A stretch of 64,000 nucleotides of DNA from Lingula anatina. Lineage: Eukaryota > Brachiopoda > Lingulata > Lingulida > Lingulidae. The notes under the pieces were generated by a model that saw nothing but the letters and a program-made list of their open reading frames with translations, was not told the origin of the DNA and searched no databases. The stretch is taken from assembly GCF_001039355.2 (NCBI RefSeq), contig NW_019776124.1:372001-436000 (forward strand). The letters run 5' to 3'. Below are positions 50,247-63,221 of the stretch, in pieces; position 1 is the first letter of the stretch; each line of letters begins with the position of its first letter. Made by a program: the position numbers and the translations under genes.

Positions 50247-53200
50247 GGATTTGCCTACCTTAATTATGAACCATTACTTACAATCCGTCTGTTACAACAT
50301 TTAAATTTTCTTAGCGTTGTCCTGATTCAGAACGAGAATGCACAAGAAACAAAACTATGGACAAAACTGTCGAAATTTAATTGAAACCATTGCTGTAACT
50401 TTTGAGAAGTTATAATGGCAAATTCTGTGGAGGTTTTTGCTTGACAAGTTTTACATAGTAAAACGCCATAGCCGAAGAGCCATTAGAGCACGTGGCGGTA
50501 TCAACAGCTGATGACAACATGTACAGACGCGGATATTCTCTAAAATCAATTACTACAATTACTATAATTTACATGACACGCTCATGCCACCATCGTCATT
50601 ATCTACCACCGGATGTTAAATCCACTATCACATATCAATAACGGGCACCAGTATTACTAATTTTAACCCCACCCCTTTACAGGTTTACGAGAAAGTGTGG
50701 GAATATGATCACCTTTCCGAATGAAAATCAATCAGATAATTTCGGCCGTACTCACAACTTTCTAGAGATAATGGACATTTCTGAACGTCAAGTGGATAGT
50801 TGGTAAGATCCATGTAGCAGTCTAGTGTTGCAGTTATTCTGGAAAAAGAGAAGATAATTCACAAATTTTCCGTAACGCGAATGGCATACATTTGTTCTTT
50901 AAATGAAAGTTGACAGAAAATGAGTAAAAAAAAGCGACGTCTTTTCTAGGGGAGTTGCTCTTGCATCAGTAATCTAATCGATTTGCTTTTATTATAAAAA
51001 ATTGAACTTATTCACGGTCGATATGTCCCAGGCTCGCATTATCACAGAGAGCCGAGATCTTGTCTTTTAGGTACATGTAGTTTCACAATGATAAAACATG
51101 ACAAGTCATAATGAGAAAAAATATTACTCACTTCGTCACATACCACACGGCGCCGTTGGAGTATAACCTCATTAACCTGTTCGGGATCGTAACTTCGTGA
51201 AAGTTGGCCCTTTTCTCGTTGCGAATGAAAATGTCGGGAAGCCAGATCTTGCGGTAAAAATGTTCATCTAATTTGATCATGTCTCCTATCTCGGCCTCCG
51301 GATCGGGCTCGAATGCCAGTCTTGGATCTGTCCAGTTTTGGCGTAGATAAATGTTGACAGAATAATCCTTAAGTAAAAAAATCACTGATATGAGAGAAAG
51401 GCCCATACATGTATATATGTATACGTATAGAGAAATTTTCGTATCTCGCTCTCTCCATATATACATGTATACCCATGTAGGCTACATAAACATTTAATCC
51501 ATGTCCCACCGTTTGGTCTACAGGTTACAATTTACTTCAATACACCACCAAAATAAAACAAATATATTATTAGAAACATTATCAGAAGCTAAGTATCTTT
51601 ACCATTGTCTGTTCACTAATGGAATAAAAGCTGTTGACGTAAACGCCAAGTTCAACTCTTGTAGACGCATCTGGAATAAAATTATTGTACTTTCACGTCT
51701 CGCTTATTTGTGAATATATTTTCTATGGTTTTATTATATCTACATCGATTATTTTTAGAAAAACATACAATCGTCCCATCACCTGATAAATATATAATAC
51801 ATAACCACATTTATGGATTCCAGGAAATGAAATCTCTTTAGGTGTCCTAATGTTAACCATTACCATACCCTTGAAAAGTGAATAAATCGCTGGAATCAGT
51901 TAAAACCCTGGTGAATTGGTGTCTGAATAAAGTGATAAAGACAGGCGCACGCTAAAAAAAAATGCGTTGGCTACTTACTTTTTAATGGCGGCCTTAGCCT
52001 GTCGTAACCTTGCATCAATTTGTCCAGGAATTCTGAGCTATAAGTAAAGATGAACAGGTGGTTGGATTCAAACCAATTAATTGCCAGGCCTAATGATAAA
52101 TAACCAGACTAATCACAACTGCTCACTTCTCCGAGGGGCACAATCGATATTCATATCGCTGATGAGAGATCATACGCTGATCGCATTCTGGTAGTTTGAT
52201 TGATTAAATACTAGGAGAGCAATGCTCAAATCGCACCTCTCAGATTAAATTGATTAAATATTTACAAGAAGAGGTATTACAGTTTTGGGCACCGAATCGA
52301 GAATTCTCGGAATCGAGAATACCAAGGCTGTTTGTTCAGGAAGGGCAGAGAATGCGCAATCGATCACCGACGGTTCGGAGTGCATCTTGGGGAGAATTGG
52401 CATTCAAGTAACTGACTTGAACCCCTTGGGGGACTCATGTGAGTTTTGCTTTTGTTGAGAAGGTAAAAAGAGACAAATCCGGGATTCTGGCATCATATAT
52501 ACCGAACCATCGGTACGATGGAACAGGGCCATAGTAGATTTTTGTCACGCAACAGGTTGGCCTCTGAAATCGTAAGATAAATGAAAGCCTCATCCGCATT
52601 CAACTAAGTTTTCAATCCCTAAGGGGGCAAGTCAATTGTTTAAACTGTCCAAAAGTCTACTCTTCGCAATTGCTTTTTATTTTTGTTAATGGTTTTAACT
52701 AAACAGAACAGATTAGATGGCAATGTGTCAAATAGTTTTTGCCGCTCGCGGGACCCATGACTCCCATTATGTCATGTGAAATGGATATCAATGTGAATTA
52801 AATAGTTTTATGCATGGATGTGCTGTACGAAGGTATTTGCAATTCATTGTATTGAAAAAAGACATCAGAAATACTTTCTTATTTTATTCCTTGCATCCTT
52901 AAATCATTGTCGCTTTACACTTGCTATTAGTTATTTGTCAATAATGGTATATGAAGGTAAAAGTCAACTGAAAATAAATTTACCACATAAATTTCCCCCA
53001 TCTTAGTTGCGATTGATAATCAACAGTATTCTATTCTAAGACCCCATTTCCATAGATTTTAGATCGATCTATCCCTGTGGGGAGTCTCACTATATTACTG
53101 TCAGCTTAGCCGGCTTAAGCGTCTGTCCCGCCTACTAAAAGTTGTAAGGGGGTAATTAACTATGGTGCGCGCTCGGCTGACTGCAATTTAGCGTAAACCC

Positions 53201-53749
53201 CCAGGGAGTTAGGTCGACCTAAATCTTAATCTCTAAATCGATCTAAATCTCTGGGAATGCACCCTAATACATCACTCACGACGTATTGGACCCACGTGCC
53301 TTATTAATATCATGTTTTTATTACTGCGTTCTAAATTGCACTGGACGTGCATTCTTAGAATTTTTAATGATGCAGCATATGGTTCATGAGAAACGTTTTC
53401 TAGGCGACCTTATACTGTTAAAGCAGAATGTTTTGCCGTTGTAGCATCAAAATTTACACAGTTATATATAAACGTCATTCTACACAAATTGTTATTATTA
53501 TTTTTTGTTGTCACTCATTATTATCTATTAACTGTTAAATTGACAAGGCACTCCCGGCCTGAAAACCCTGAATGGCGAACAACAGTTTAAAAAACGGAGA
53601 AGGGAAAAACGCTAGCCCAAACGCAATCTTCACATTTGTGAAGAAATATTGAATACTTACATTGTCTGATTGTTCTTCTGCGTGGCTGCAAAAGTGCACC
53701 CCACAAACCAGAGAGCCATAATCATAAGCACTTGCTGTAACCACGTCAT
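47982..53749 (-). CDS. Glycine-receptor-like Cys-loop anion channel subunit, gene C
   Basis: Coding exons: 53749-53661, 52037-51979, 51670-51603, 51367-51132, 50838-50756, 49528-49397, 48953-48574, 48179-47982; 414 residues, all junctions in frame, and the same phases as A and B. The signal peptide begins MTWLQQVLMIMALWFVG. Extracellular marks are ISEFLDKLMQGYDRLRPP, NIYLRQNWTDPRLAF, Cys loop C158-C172 (CYMDLTNYPLDVQKC) and second pair C216-C227 (CSRVYAAGAFPC). PARVSIGLLTVLTITTQ gives an anion-type pore. The TM3-TM4 loop is short and starts exon 8 with KKMCDDLQPH. TM4 is followed by ARSSFSV. Sequons NQT, NAS and NWT are present, but loop C lacks the NYT of A and B. It differs from A by an acidic EPDPEAEIGD stretch in exon 4. 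Exons 6-8 also occur a second time at 43046-44593. Ligand unknown, with glycine or a related amino acid the first guess. Confidence 0.92.
53040..53264. mobile_element. Inverted-repeat element with TAA flanks, 225 bp
   Basis: The left end GACCCCATTTCCATAGATTT runs on to TAGATCGATC. The right end, reversed, reads GGGTGCATTCCCAGAGATTT followed by AGATCGATTT. The inverted repeat is therefore about 30 bp with several differences. TAA lies directly outside both ends. It is in intron 1 of gene C. There is no coding content, and it is Harbinger-like by target size. Confidence 0.6.
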
Positions 53750-54771
53750 CTTACAGTAAATTGATGTCACTGTCCTGATACAGTCACCTTCTCGTCGCAC
53801 TTATTGTGTGTTTGGTAAACAATCTGTGTGACAGCCTAGAAAGCACCAATATGAACAAAGGATAAACATTCTCTGTTAGACAATACCCAAAGCACGTGCT
53901 TCAAATTCTCTGCATGTAACAGCACTTTCTAAATCCAGGAGGTAAAATGGTGATTTGAAATTCGCATTTTAAAAAAATGTATACCGTGGCAAAAGACAGA
54001 CCTTACCTTTGCTTAGATTTATATATTTTCCTTGCGCGATGGTGGCAGAAAATACAAAATCACACACGATGGGCAAATTTGCAGGTATCAGACATTGTAT
54101 AGTTACGTATAGTATCTAATATAACTTTGTCACCATAGTTTAATGGGTGTCTTACGTGATCCATCAGACACGGTCATGTTGAGATGCAGTGAGAAATAAA
54201 GGAGAAGCTTGGACATGATAGAAGTGCTGTTTTTCATGGTCAATTAACCACAAAAAAGTACTTTTTGTAGTTTCTGGCGGCCGTTCAGTTATTGAGCACA
54301 TATTTCAGTGAGCACGGTTCCGTTATATATTGAACACATGTGAATGGTCTATTACTATCTTTGCACAGTAGTAATGGCGTATCATTCCCATCTTCACCTT
54401 TGAGTGAACTCAAAAGGCAATGCAAAATTCAAGGTCTGATTCTACTAAGAATTTACCACATGTACATGTATACCCCTATGCGTGCGGGTCATGACAACTA
54501 CCTATACTGGGGCATGTTTGCAAATGCCTACAATTAGTTCCACACCATTTAAAGATTCTGGAACTGGAATGAGTGTATACATTTTTGTACAGCTTAATGT
54601 AGATAAATGTATTAGCTGTATTCCTTGGACAAGAACAATCGCTATATTTGTGTGCATTTCACTTTCGTTTTAATTTGTCGTCAAGACAATCCTAATGTTT
54701 ATGCATATGCCATTCATATTCTGCCTTTGCTTTGTCTAAGATCTTATGTTATTGTGATATTCGCCGAAAGT

Positions 54772-54774
<3 letters not shown>

Positions 54775-54812
<38 letters not shown>
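54775..54812 (+). repeat. (CT)n microsatellite
   Basis: About 18 uninterrupted CT units. Simple repeat with no gene context. Confidence 0.95.
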
Positions 54813-54819
<7 letters not shown>

Positions 54820-57584
54820 CTAGGAGTACGGGTGCAATTTGAAAGCAAGGTAATGACACTTAACTTCATAATTAATTAAGATATTAAGATATAATAATGT
54901 TTAATAACTATTTTATTAAAAAAATATGTAGCTTGTTTTATTCAGGAAAGGTTATATTAAGGGCGACCTTTGAAAATCGGTGATGTTTCGCCTTTTGCAG
55001 GAAAAAATGTAGCCAAGTGAACGAAAACTGACTTAAGTGTAGATCCCTTCATAAACGTAATCAGACGAAGTTTCACTTTGTTGCAATGTTGAGACCACTC
55101 AGAGAGGGTGGACCTGAAAGTTCTGTCGAATAAAACATTACCAACGAATGAATAAGTTTCAAAATCGCATCGATCATACGACACAGTAAACAATTGTTAA
55201 CATTGCTGTTGACATGCGTTCTTCTTGCATTCTCGTGAGCACACTCCTTGCGAGATAGCCTGCCTCGCAATTCTGGCTCATGATCAGAGAATTCAAACAA
55301 TCGGGCCAAGTGCAAGCTATTGCCAACTTTTATCTCTGACAGACTGTTCAGCTTCAGGTGGTCTAATTTTTTATTTGAGGCGAGTGGGTCTTATCGTTAT
55401 CTGAACTGTCATCGTCGCAATTATCGATCCCTCGGAATAGCGGACCTACGGAATAGCGCACCCAATATGTTCATTCAAGTAGCTGAGACTGACTGTTAGT
55501 CACATTTCTAATAACCTCACGTTAGTAATAATAATATAATAGTCAGTGATCGTAGCCAGCTAACGACCGTCTCACTGAGAGAGAACAGAGAAATTCAGCA
55601 GTTTCTGGAATTCAAACAGATAACAATCCAAATGACTTACAAACTTTGAAAGCATATAACCTCAATTGACTATTCTTATTAAAACCCCAAAAGGGATTGA
55701 CTATGAAATGCTTGAATCATAGTTCTTTTTCCTAAGTAAAAGAACTGCAAAGTATTTACAGAGATAGCATAATCATAATTCCTATACCAACTCTAAATGA
55801 AATCTCCACAAAGGCATCGAGTTCCTCATTCCACTTTTCTTTTCAGAATGAGGCAAATCAAATAACTTTTACTTTAGGCAAAGCATTTGCGGTAACATTC
55901 AAAAAGAATGCAGCTTCTATAGACTATATATATGCATCCTGTTAAAACTCATGATATGTCAAAAATAGGCTTTTAAACCGTGAAGCGATTGTAGCCCTAA
56001 TGCTATCAATATTCATTTATTGATACTAAAAGGTGCACTTGTCTGATAACATCTTAAGTTTTCAAGTAAAGGAGGAAGTAAGACTAATGGCTTAATAACA
56101 GCATTAGATCGTTTTGGATTATTGTGTAGCAAATCATTAAGTAGTGGGTCTCTGAATTAAGAACTGTTTAGAACTAAATTGTTTAACTAATAATAGCACA
56201 AGACAACGATTTCAAGTGCAGGGATGAGTAAAGATTTTCGAGAGTGAAAAATATTATTTTTTGAAGGTACAATCGAATCCCGGATAGAATACATTTAAGC
56301 ATGGGAAAGGGGTGTCGTTCTCTTAAGATTTTTAAAAAGCAAAATGAGAGTAGTTCAGGAAATTTGAATTTATCGTCTTTTTAAAAAATACAACTTAGTT
56401 TCATCGACTGTTAATTGGCCCCAACTGGTCTATGCAAAACATTTAGGACATCTTCTAAAAAATCAAGGACATATCGCCATGACGATGACGATGGTCATGA
56501 TGATGACGGTTGTGGTGATGTATTAATTTTGAAGAATAATTGCCGCGTATTTCTTTAGATAGACAGTATGAAATGTGCTGTGGCATTTATTTTCGTACTT
56601 TCACTGAGACTTTGCTTCGTACTTTCTTGTACTCCCCATACGTTTTAATAGCAATAAACCATTCGCATGTAACTACTCAATACTTCTTCAGTTGGGATGC
56701 CGCGAAGATTAAATGTTCTACGCGCGCATGTTTTCGATATCCAGACTCGGTGGTGAGTTTCTGAGAACGACAATAGATAGGGTAGTAGAAGAACTAGAGG
56801 AAAATCACTTGGCGGAGATGGCTTATGACTAAACTCCAAGAGATGAGTCTTTTGTGGCAAACTAAGAACTGTGTTTTAATAGTAACAGCGAAGACATGTG
56901 GCTACGTGCCCCCGACAGACGAAAGAGGATTAGATTTTTTTCAAAATTAAAAGAACGTGGATGATCGAAGCTGTGCTTCTGGGTTTTTTTTTCAAATACA
57001 CTTGACGAGACGGCTCTACAACATATCGTAAAAAGCTGCCTTGCCTACTTAAAAAAGTGACCAAACACGCAAAATTTGTATTAAGGGATTAATCAACGAA
57101 CACTTTCAAATAAAATTATCTGAATAGTCTGTCAAAACGCATGCTTTCGGTATGAAACTGTGCTAACAAGAAAAATGTTTACAGTATTATCAACGGTAAT
57201 TATAAATACGGGAACAGATACTTACTACTTCTAAACCAAACAAATTGCATTTAATAAGAACAGTCCGACATGCTATATTTATACTAACTTCAATCAATGA
57301 ATGATGGATTGCGACCCCGCAGTTCGTAGCTGAAGAAGGTGGTGGTGATGTTGGTGGTGGGGATGCAGCTCTTAATTTTAAGAGTTTGGTCAAACGTGAG
57401 GTATTGATAAATAAATGAATAAATAAATAAATAAATATCAAGATCCGGAAATGGTTTCAAGCAAACTCAAGTCAACTCCAAAATGCTTGTATCTTATCAT
57501 ACATGCAGCCATGGACATTGCAGCTTACACAGGTTAAGAAGGTCACATATCCAAGAATCTGAAGAAATGCAGCTGCTCACGCTA

Positions 57585-57735
57585 TTAGCAATACTTGGAA
57601 TACCGATATCTTTCGACCATAGCAAGCGTACATGAGTTTTGGTGTGACTGAACTGTGAAAGACTTTGACTTATTCTTCGCCCCTTTCCCGATGCGACGCC
57701 TCCAGCATTCTCGTCTGATTCTATCGCAACATGTT
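57585..57735 (-). CDS. Candidate terminal exon, Cys/Arg-rich, unrecognised
   Basis: On the minus strand a strong acceptor (TTCTATTTCTGTGTGCCTGTAG) precedes 57735. In the phase left by the exon candidate at 58615-58761 it encodes 49 residues, with TCCDRIRRECWRRRIGKG near the start and a stop at 57587-57585. A second frame stays open longer and meets a donor (CTGT then GTAAGC) near 57527. The two readings exclude each other, and neither matches a family I know. Weak evidence only. Confidence 0.2.
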
Positions 57736-58614
57736 CTACAGGCACACAGAAATAGAACAGGTGTCCATTAAGTGTATCCGAGGTTTGTCCAATTCATAAC
57801 AATGTCTCCCCTGTACTAGCTAAACAAAGTCGATAGGGCACAGACAGTTATACCCTTCTCGTATATACTCGTCTTGTTTATTAGCACCACCGTTTTATCC
57901 AGGCGACTGGAATTTTTCTTATCATGTGAAGGGGAATTGAATGGACACTATAATATCTCGACTAGATGGCTACATAAATAGATTGTGTTGTGAAAATTGA
58001 TTAAGACAAAATGATGTAGTTAAGGTAAGGCAAATTAACAAAATTACACACCGTTTAGATTTATGATTAATTGATAAAAGGAAAGAATTTGAGTCGAATG
58101 AAGATTGATTGTTAATAAATTCCATTACATAGTACAGTCGCTTAAGAGCAAATTCTCATTTTTTATGCATTCGATATGAAGCGCTATTACTTGTTAGTCT
58201 GCAAGTTTAAGAAAGCGTGTAATAATTACATCTTTTCGCACGATTAACTTTTGTCTTGGGGATACAAGATGAGATAATTCACTGACAAAAAAACTCATGT
58301 GGGTGAACTTTAGGGACGTCTTATTAAATATTACAATGAAGAACCATTCTCTTTGGTTGTGTTTGTTTGAATATGAAAGCAATATTTTTGGAATCCTTCA
58401 CTCGCCACGCAAAAAATGGGGTGAGGAAGCAATTCGTCTTGACAGGAAGTACAGGATAATCGGTATTTGTTGATGACTGTTTATGATGGATTTTATTGTG
58501 GCTGCCATCAGCACAAAAGAATAAAAAACGTTACTTGCACCACAGGTGCGCAATCCTAGTGGATAAATAAACTATAGAACAGTCCTGATGCATCCAGAGA
58601 CTTTGATTAATTAC

Positions 58615-58761
58615 CTAATTTCGTGAGGGCGGAAGATATCTCTGTCGTTGCGTATATGCAGAATTAAGAGAGTGCTGGGAATCAATGGTTCTGATCTAGA
58701 AATTTCAATGGTATTGTCTACTGTGCACGCCGGGTTATATTCGAGTGTTGGTATTTCATGA
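58615..58761 (-). CDS. Candidate internal exon, unrecognised
   Basis: The 147 bp are bounded on the minus strand by GCTTATTGCAG and a donor AG then GTAATT, open in one frame. The peptide includes HEIPTLEYNPACTVDNTIEI and IPSTLLILHIRNDRDIF. Composition is protein-like, but no domain is recognised. The entry phase needs two bases from an upstream exon that I did not find. Confidence 0.25.
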
Positions 58762-61549
58762 CTGCAATAAGCATACATGGATTCAGAAACCCATATAAAT
58801 GTATATAACACACCGTGTAAGCATATCTCAAATTAAGACCATTACAGTGATAGGGACCAGGGTTTTGCTGGGGGGGGGGGGGGGTGTCGGGGATGGGGAG
58901 GAACAAGGATAAAAGAAACGATTGAAAGCTTAAATTTATTTTGAACATGCTCCATAACAATGTGGTATATCTCAACACAAATTGTAAGTTAACCAATGTG
59001 GAAAGCGTGATCATATGAGTACAACGTAAACCTAATGCATTTAGAAAAATAAATCGCTTACGTGCGAATGAGTTAACTAGCTATTAATCAATAATCCAGC
59101 TTACGGTGTAAAAAGTTTTTTTTTATCTTGAAAATAGTTAATGTCAGAAAGCAAGAGATAGAAACACCATGTAACTGTGTCCACCAAACCTTTGCTACAG
59201 GGATGGACACATCTGCAAGGTTGTCGGTCTCCAATGATCAGTTAAATTGGGCAATATCATCCGATTTACATTGGCAAATAACAAAAAATGTAACTGCCTT
59301 CTACTACCGATGTTTCACGTTATATATCCTTTTTAAACCAAGAAACATGTATCGCCTTACCTTTTTTCAGTTGTTTTTAGCCGTCGCCTTGAATACTCTT
59401 AGACCCGACAATCCCACTTGTTTAAATGCATGGTTTAGAAAAGACCTCCCTTAACTACCTTTCTCTCTGCCTAGCTGGCCTCCAATAACGGTGGCAGCTA
59501 ATCTACCGTATATGATTCAAGAAAGCACCGGGACAGGTTTGGCATGCCAGTTTCTTAAACTGAGTGACTTTCATTGGACACATAGCAAGGTCACATGTTC
59601 AAATGAATATGTGCTTCTGGGCGTATCGAAAGCCGCATTTGCTCAGTCAATGATATATTACTTTGCTAAATAAGGAATTTGATTGGCATAGGCCAAGCGT
59701 CTTTGGTCCATCGCTGTGTTTTTAGTACGTTTTAAATTCTTATTTATGATTCTAGTCTACACGTGACTCGTGCTGGCAACGACTGTTTTCTAAAACACTT
59801 TGCTAAACCTTAAGTACACACGTTTTTCAAATAAAAGAATTACGTTAAAAGAAGATAGAAGATTTTTCCCTCTGACCACACGCAATTTCATCTATTCCTG
59901 TATAAAAAATTACCAAATTGTATTCTAACGTATAAAGAGAATTTTGAAGTGCGTTCTTTTTAAGCACTTTTTTCTGTCTAAAGCAATTAAAAAAATCAGC
60001 ATGCCAATTCATCCCAATTATATCGGTATATTTTGAAATTCCTGCTTGTATATTCTTACCGGTTGGGTCTCATACATGTATAATCCTATACACTTTTAAC
60101 CAAACTTTTTACATAGGTAATTTGCATGTTTAAACAAAGGCATATAAAAATTAACATTTTGGCATTTTAGATGTGAATGGGACTTTTTTTCTATTTGCAT
60201 CAATGTACTTGTAGGAGCACAGCATATAGTTTATAAAGTTAATATCAGCTAATACTTATGTGGTTTGTGTTTTTCAACCATAACACAGAGACGAATAAGG
60301 TTCCAAAATTGTATCCGAAAAGCTGTTGAAATTGTGACAAAATCGTGAAATTTCAAGGAAAAAGGACGATTTATGATATATATTTCATGCTGAATAAATA
60401 TTCGCCTGAATTAAAAATGTGGGAAACTTTGTCGTTAAAATAATTTTAGTGTAACTTGACAAAATAAAGACTTAGTGACGTAATCTACACGGAAAAGTCC
60501 AAAGTCAGTAGGGTGGAATATTTTTCTAGTAATTTAAACCCTAAATACAGTAGAGAGTGAGTTATTTCAAATTCATTTACATTTGTCCAGAAAACCAAAA
60601 TGTTATAGAAGGTCTACCGCATATGAACTTCAGGTAACAGGCATGTCTGAAACACTAGGGAAAATAATCTCGAATTTGGTTTTGCTATAAACATTCCCTT
60701 CAATTTATTTATTTTATTATCAAGGGGAGTATCTGTCGTTTTTTGATAAGGCCTGATAAAGTTATCATTGATCTTGGAGGATAAATGGGCAGTAGAAATG
60801 GTCAATTCGATAAGCTTATTGAATATATATATATGGTTCAAATCAATGGAGTGATCCCATATAAAGTTCAACTTCTCATTTGAGTATCCCGTGAATCTTT
60901 CAATATTTATAGAGTATTAAATGGAATCTCCGAAGAAATATTCAACATTGATTAAAATCACCATGTCAAAGTGCTGGGTTGACCACAGCGGCCGTGATTG
61001 TTTGAAAATGGAAGCAAATAAAACTAGGCGGTGTCAATGGGAATCAGTCGCGTATTCTCGCACACCCCCACATTGAGTGAAGAGTAGCTCATCCTCAGGG
61101 ACCCCATTCCTTTGATATCTATGACAATGTCCGGACCAACATGTAAAATTGTTACAAATAATCTTCATAATTTCAGCATAAAAATATCGACGACAATGTG
61201 TTAAATGTATTTAACGACCCCCCCCCCCCCCGAAGGGACAGCCCAACCCCCATGCGCATATAAATTGGGACTGGCCCTTCCACATACCTGGCTTATCAAT
61301 CTCGAAAGTTTTAACTTCTGCACTGTAATGATCTAGAATGAAGATACACGTACCTGAAGTAACCATGTAGAAAATTAGATACATTCGCCCACACGGACAG
61401 CCCTACCCAAAGGCACACTATGCGTTGTAGGAAGAGATCACTACCGCACAGGCGCACGGACATAAGGACGGACGGGATAACAGATCCCCGACTTTTATCA
61501 AAAAAGTGCCTAGATAGTTATAGCATGTGGCGAGTTGTTGAAATGTACC

Positions 61550-61717
61550 CAGGGGCGGATTTAGGCTGTCTTCTGGGTCTTCCGGAAGACGGTCAGATTT
61601 TCAAGTTTACATTGTCGGGCATCTAATGTTTTCTGTCGGAAGACGGTCAAAAATGGAGGATAGATTAACAAAGATAATTTGGAAGACTGTCAGAAAATAT
61701 CTCTGGATCCGTCCCTG
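61550..61717. mobile_element. hAT-like miniature element, 168 bp
   Basis: The left end CAGGGGCGGATTTAGG and the reversed right end CAGGGACGGATCCAGA form the inverted repeat. CAGGGGCGGATCCAG-type ends are typical of hAT elements. TGTACC lies directly outside both ends (61544-61549 and 61718-61723), a target duplication of at least 6 bp. GGAAGACGGTCA is repeated inside. There is no transposase. Confidence 0.7.
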
Positions 61718-63155
61718 TGTACCATACTGTAGTCAATATGTGAAAACATCAACAGACTACTACTTTTTACACCTTACATATCCCTTCTCTTTGACATGCT
61801 CTTCTTTACTTACGCGTGTTATGAATTGTAGTAACAAACATTACCTATACTGGCTATTACAGTAAGAAAGCTTCATGTAGCTTCATTCGCAAGATTTAGT
61901 CAAATCCTCTTGTATATAAGAGATCCCCTTTTAACTATAAAAATTGGTAAAAAAATCATCTCCAGTTTTCCCAACAGATACGACTACTTTTGATGTTATT
62001 AAGAGGTAAATGATGGTACTGGCTCAAGTTAAAGGGTCAAAACGTCTTGGAGAGGTTGTTAATCAAAATTAGGTCTCTACAGCCACCAAATGACATGCTG
62101 ACGTAGACAAGACCCAAATTGATGCCTTCCCTGAATCTTCGGATCGAAGATAATACCATCGTCATCACCATTATGACTTGAGTTCCACTTCGTCATTTAG
62201 TGACTCTACACGTGCCATACGCGACTACGAATGTTGCCATTTTCCAAGAATTTCAACTTATAACGCGAAGTGCCGTTATCTGAAGCCAAGCGCTGATCAT
62301 TGAAAACCAAATTAGGCCGAGTTAAAATAGCTATGGTAAACAATTATACCCGTGTAAAATCAAATTATAATTACATAACAGATTTCGCTGGAGCTTTCAC
62401 AGGATACTGAATGAAGTATTTAAATATAACACAAAACCGACGATACAAAAAAAGCAATACTTCCAAGCAGAAGGCGTCCCAGGTGTCTCGGGCAATTAAC
62501 CTAGGCGCTGTATAAAAAAAAAAGCTTTTGTAACCAGATAAGTTCCCGAGTCCCGAGACAGTTTTCCAGTACAGGCCTTCGTCATTGCATCACTGCATTC
62601 ACTAACGGAAAAAAAACCCAGAAAGAACATTGGCACCCCTCCCCCCCCCCCAAAGTTTTGTTCCGAATGATCGCAGAATCATTGGTACAATACACCAAAA
62701 TACGAAACTTTTTAAAACTTGTCAAATGTTAGCAAATAATACAAACTACCTGGCAACGTATTCATGGGCGGAAAGAACGATTTAATCTACAACATCAGTC
62801 CTTTCTTTCCCATATGCCGATGATTAGATATCATGAACTGTATGCATTGACGACGTACATATAGACTTATATGTAGGTACTCGTAATATTTTAGTATACA
62901 TACGTGCAGAGGCCGATTGCGTTATGATTATTCTGCTCGACACGCAATAGACATTTCGTTAACCCCTTGGGGACTATATGCACATTCCGTCACCTTATAT
63001 AAAAGTAAAGGAGTAGATGAATTATTGACGGATACAATATCTCTTTAAAAACCGATTACATGCTTTTTTTATTTTGCTTATTTTTCAAGGCCCTTTTTAT
63101 TTATTGCTTCTGTGAGACACTGTCCTGTTTTGATAGTGAATGTTATTTTACTTAC

Positions 63156-63221
63156 GAACCGTGTTTTAATCTTAACAATGTCGCGTGGCAGCTTTATTTT
63201 GACATCAAACACAGATTTAAC
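63156..63221 (-). CDS. Candidate 66 bp exon, unrecognised
   Basis: On the minus strand CATTTTTACAG precedes, and TTC then GTAAGT follows, a 66 bp segment open in only one frame. It encodes 22 residues starting VKSVFDVKIKLPRDIVK. Length is a multiple of three and both splice signals are good. With no neighbour in matching phase and no recognised domain, it stays a weak call. Confidence 0.22.

Noticed and set aside
59128-59454. 108-codon plus-strand frame
   Set aside because: No recognised motif, no promoter or splice context, and ordinary for AT-rich DNA of this length.
60614-60871. 85-codon minus-strand frame suspected to be a retroelement remnant
   Set aside because: No reverse-transcriptase or other catalytic motif could be seen.
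61288-61317. Possible 30 bp minus-strand microexon (VKTFEIDKP) with AG and GTATGT borders
   Set aside because: Too short to support, and its phases do not join the neighbouring exon candidates.
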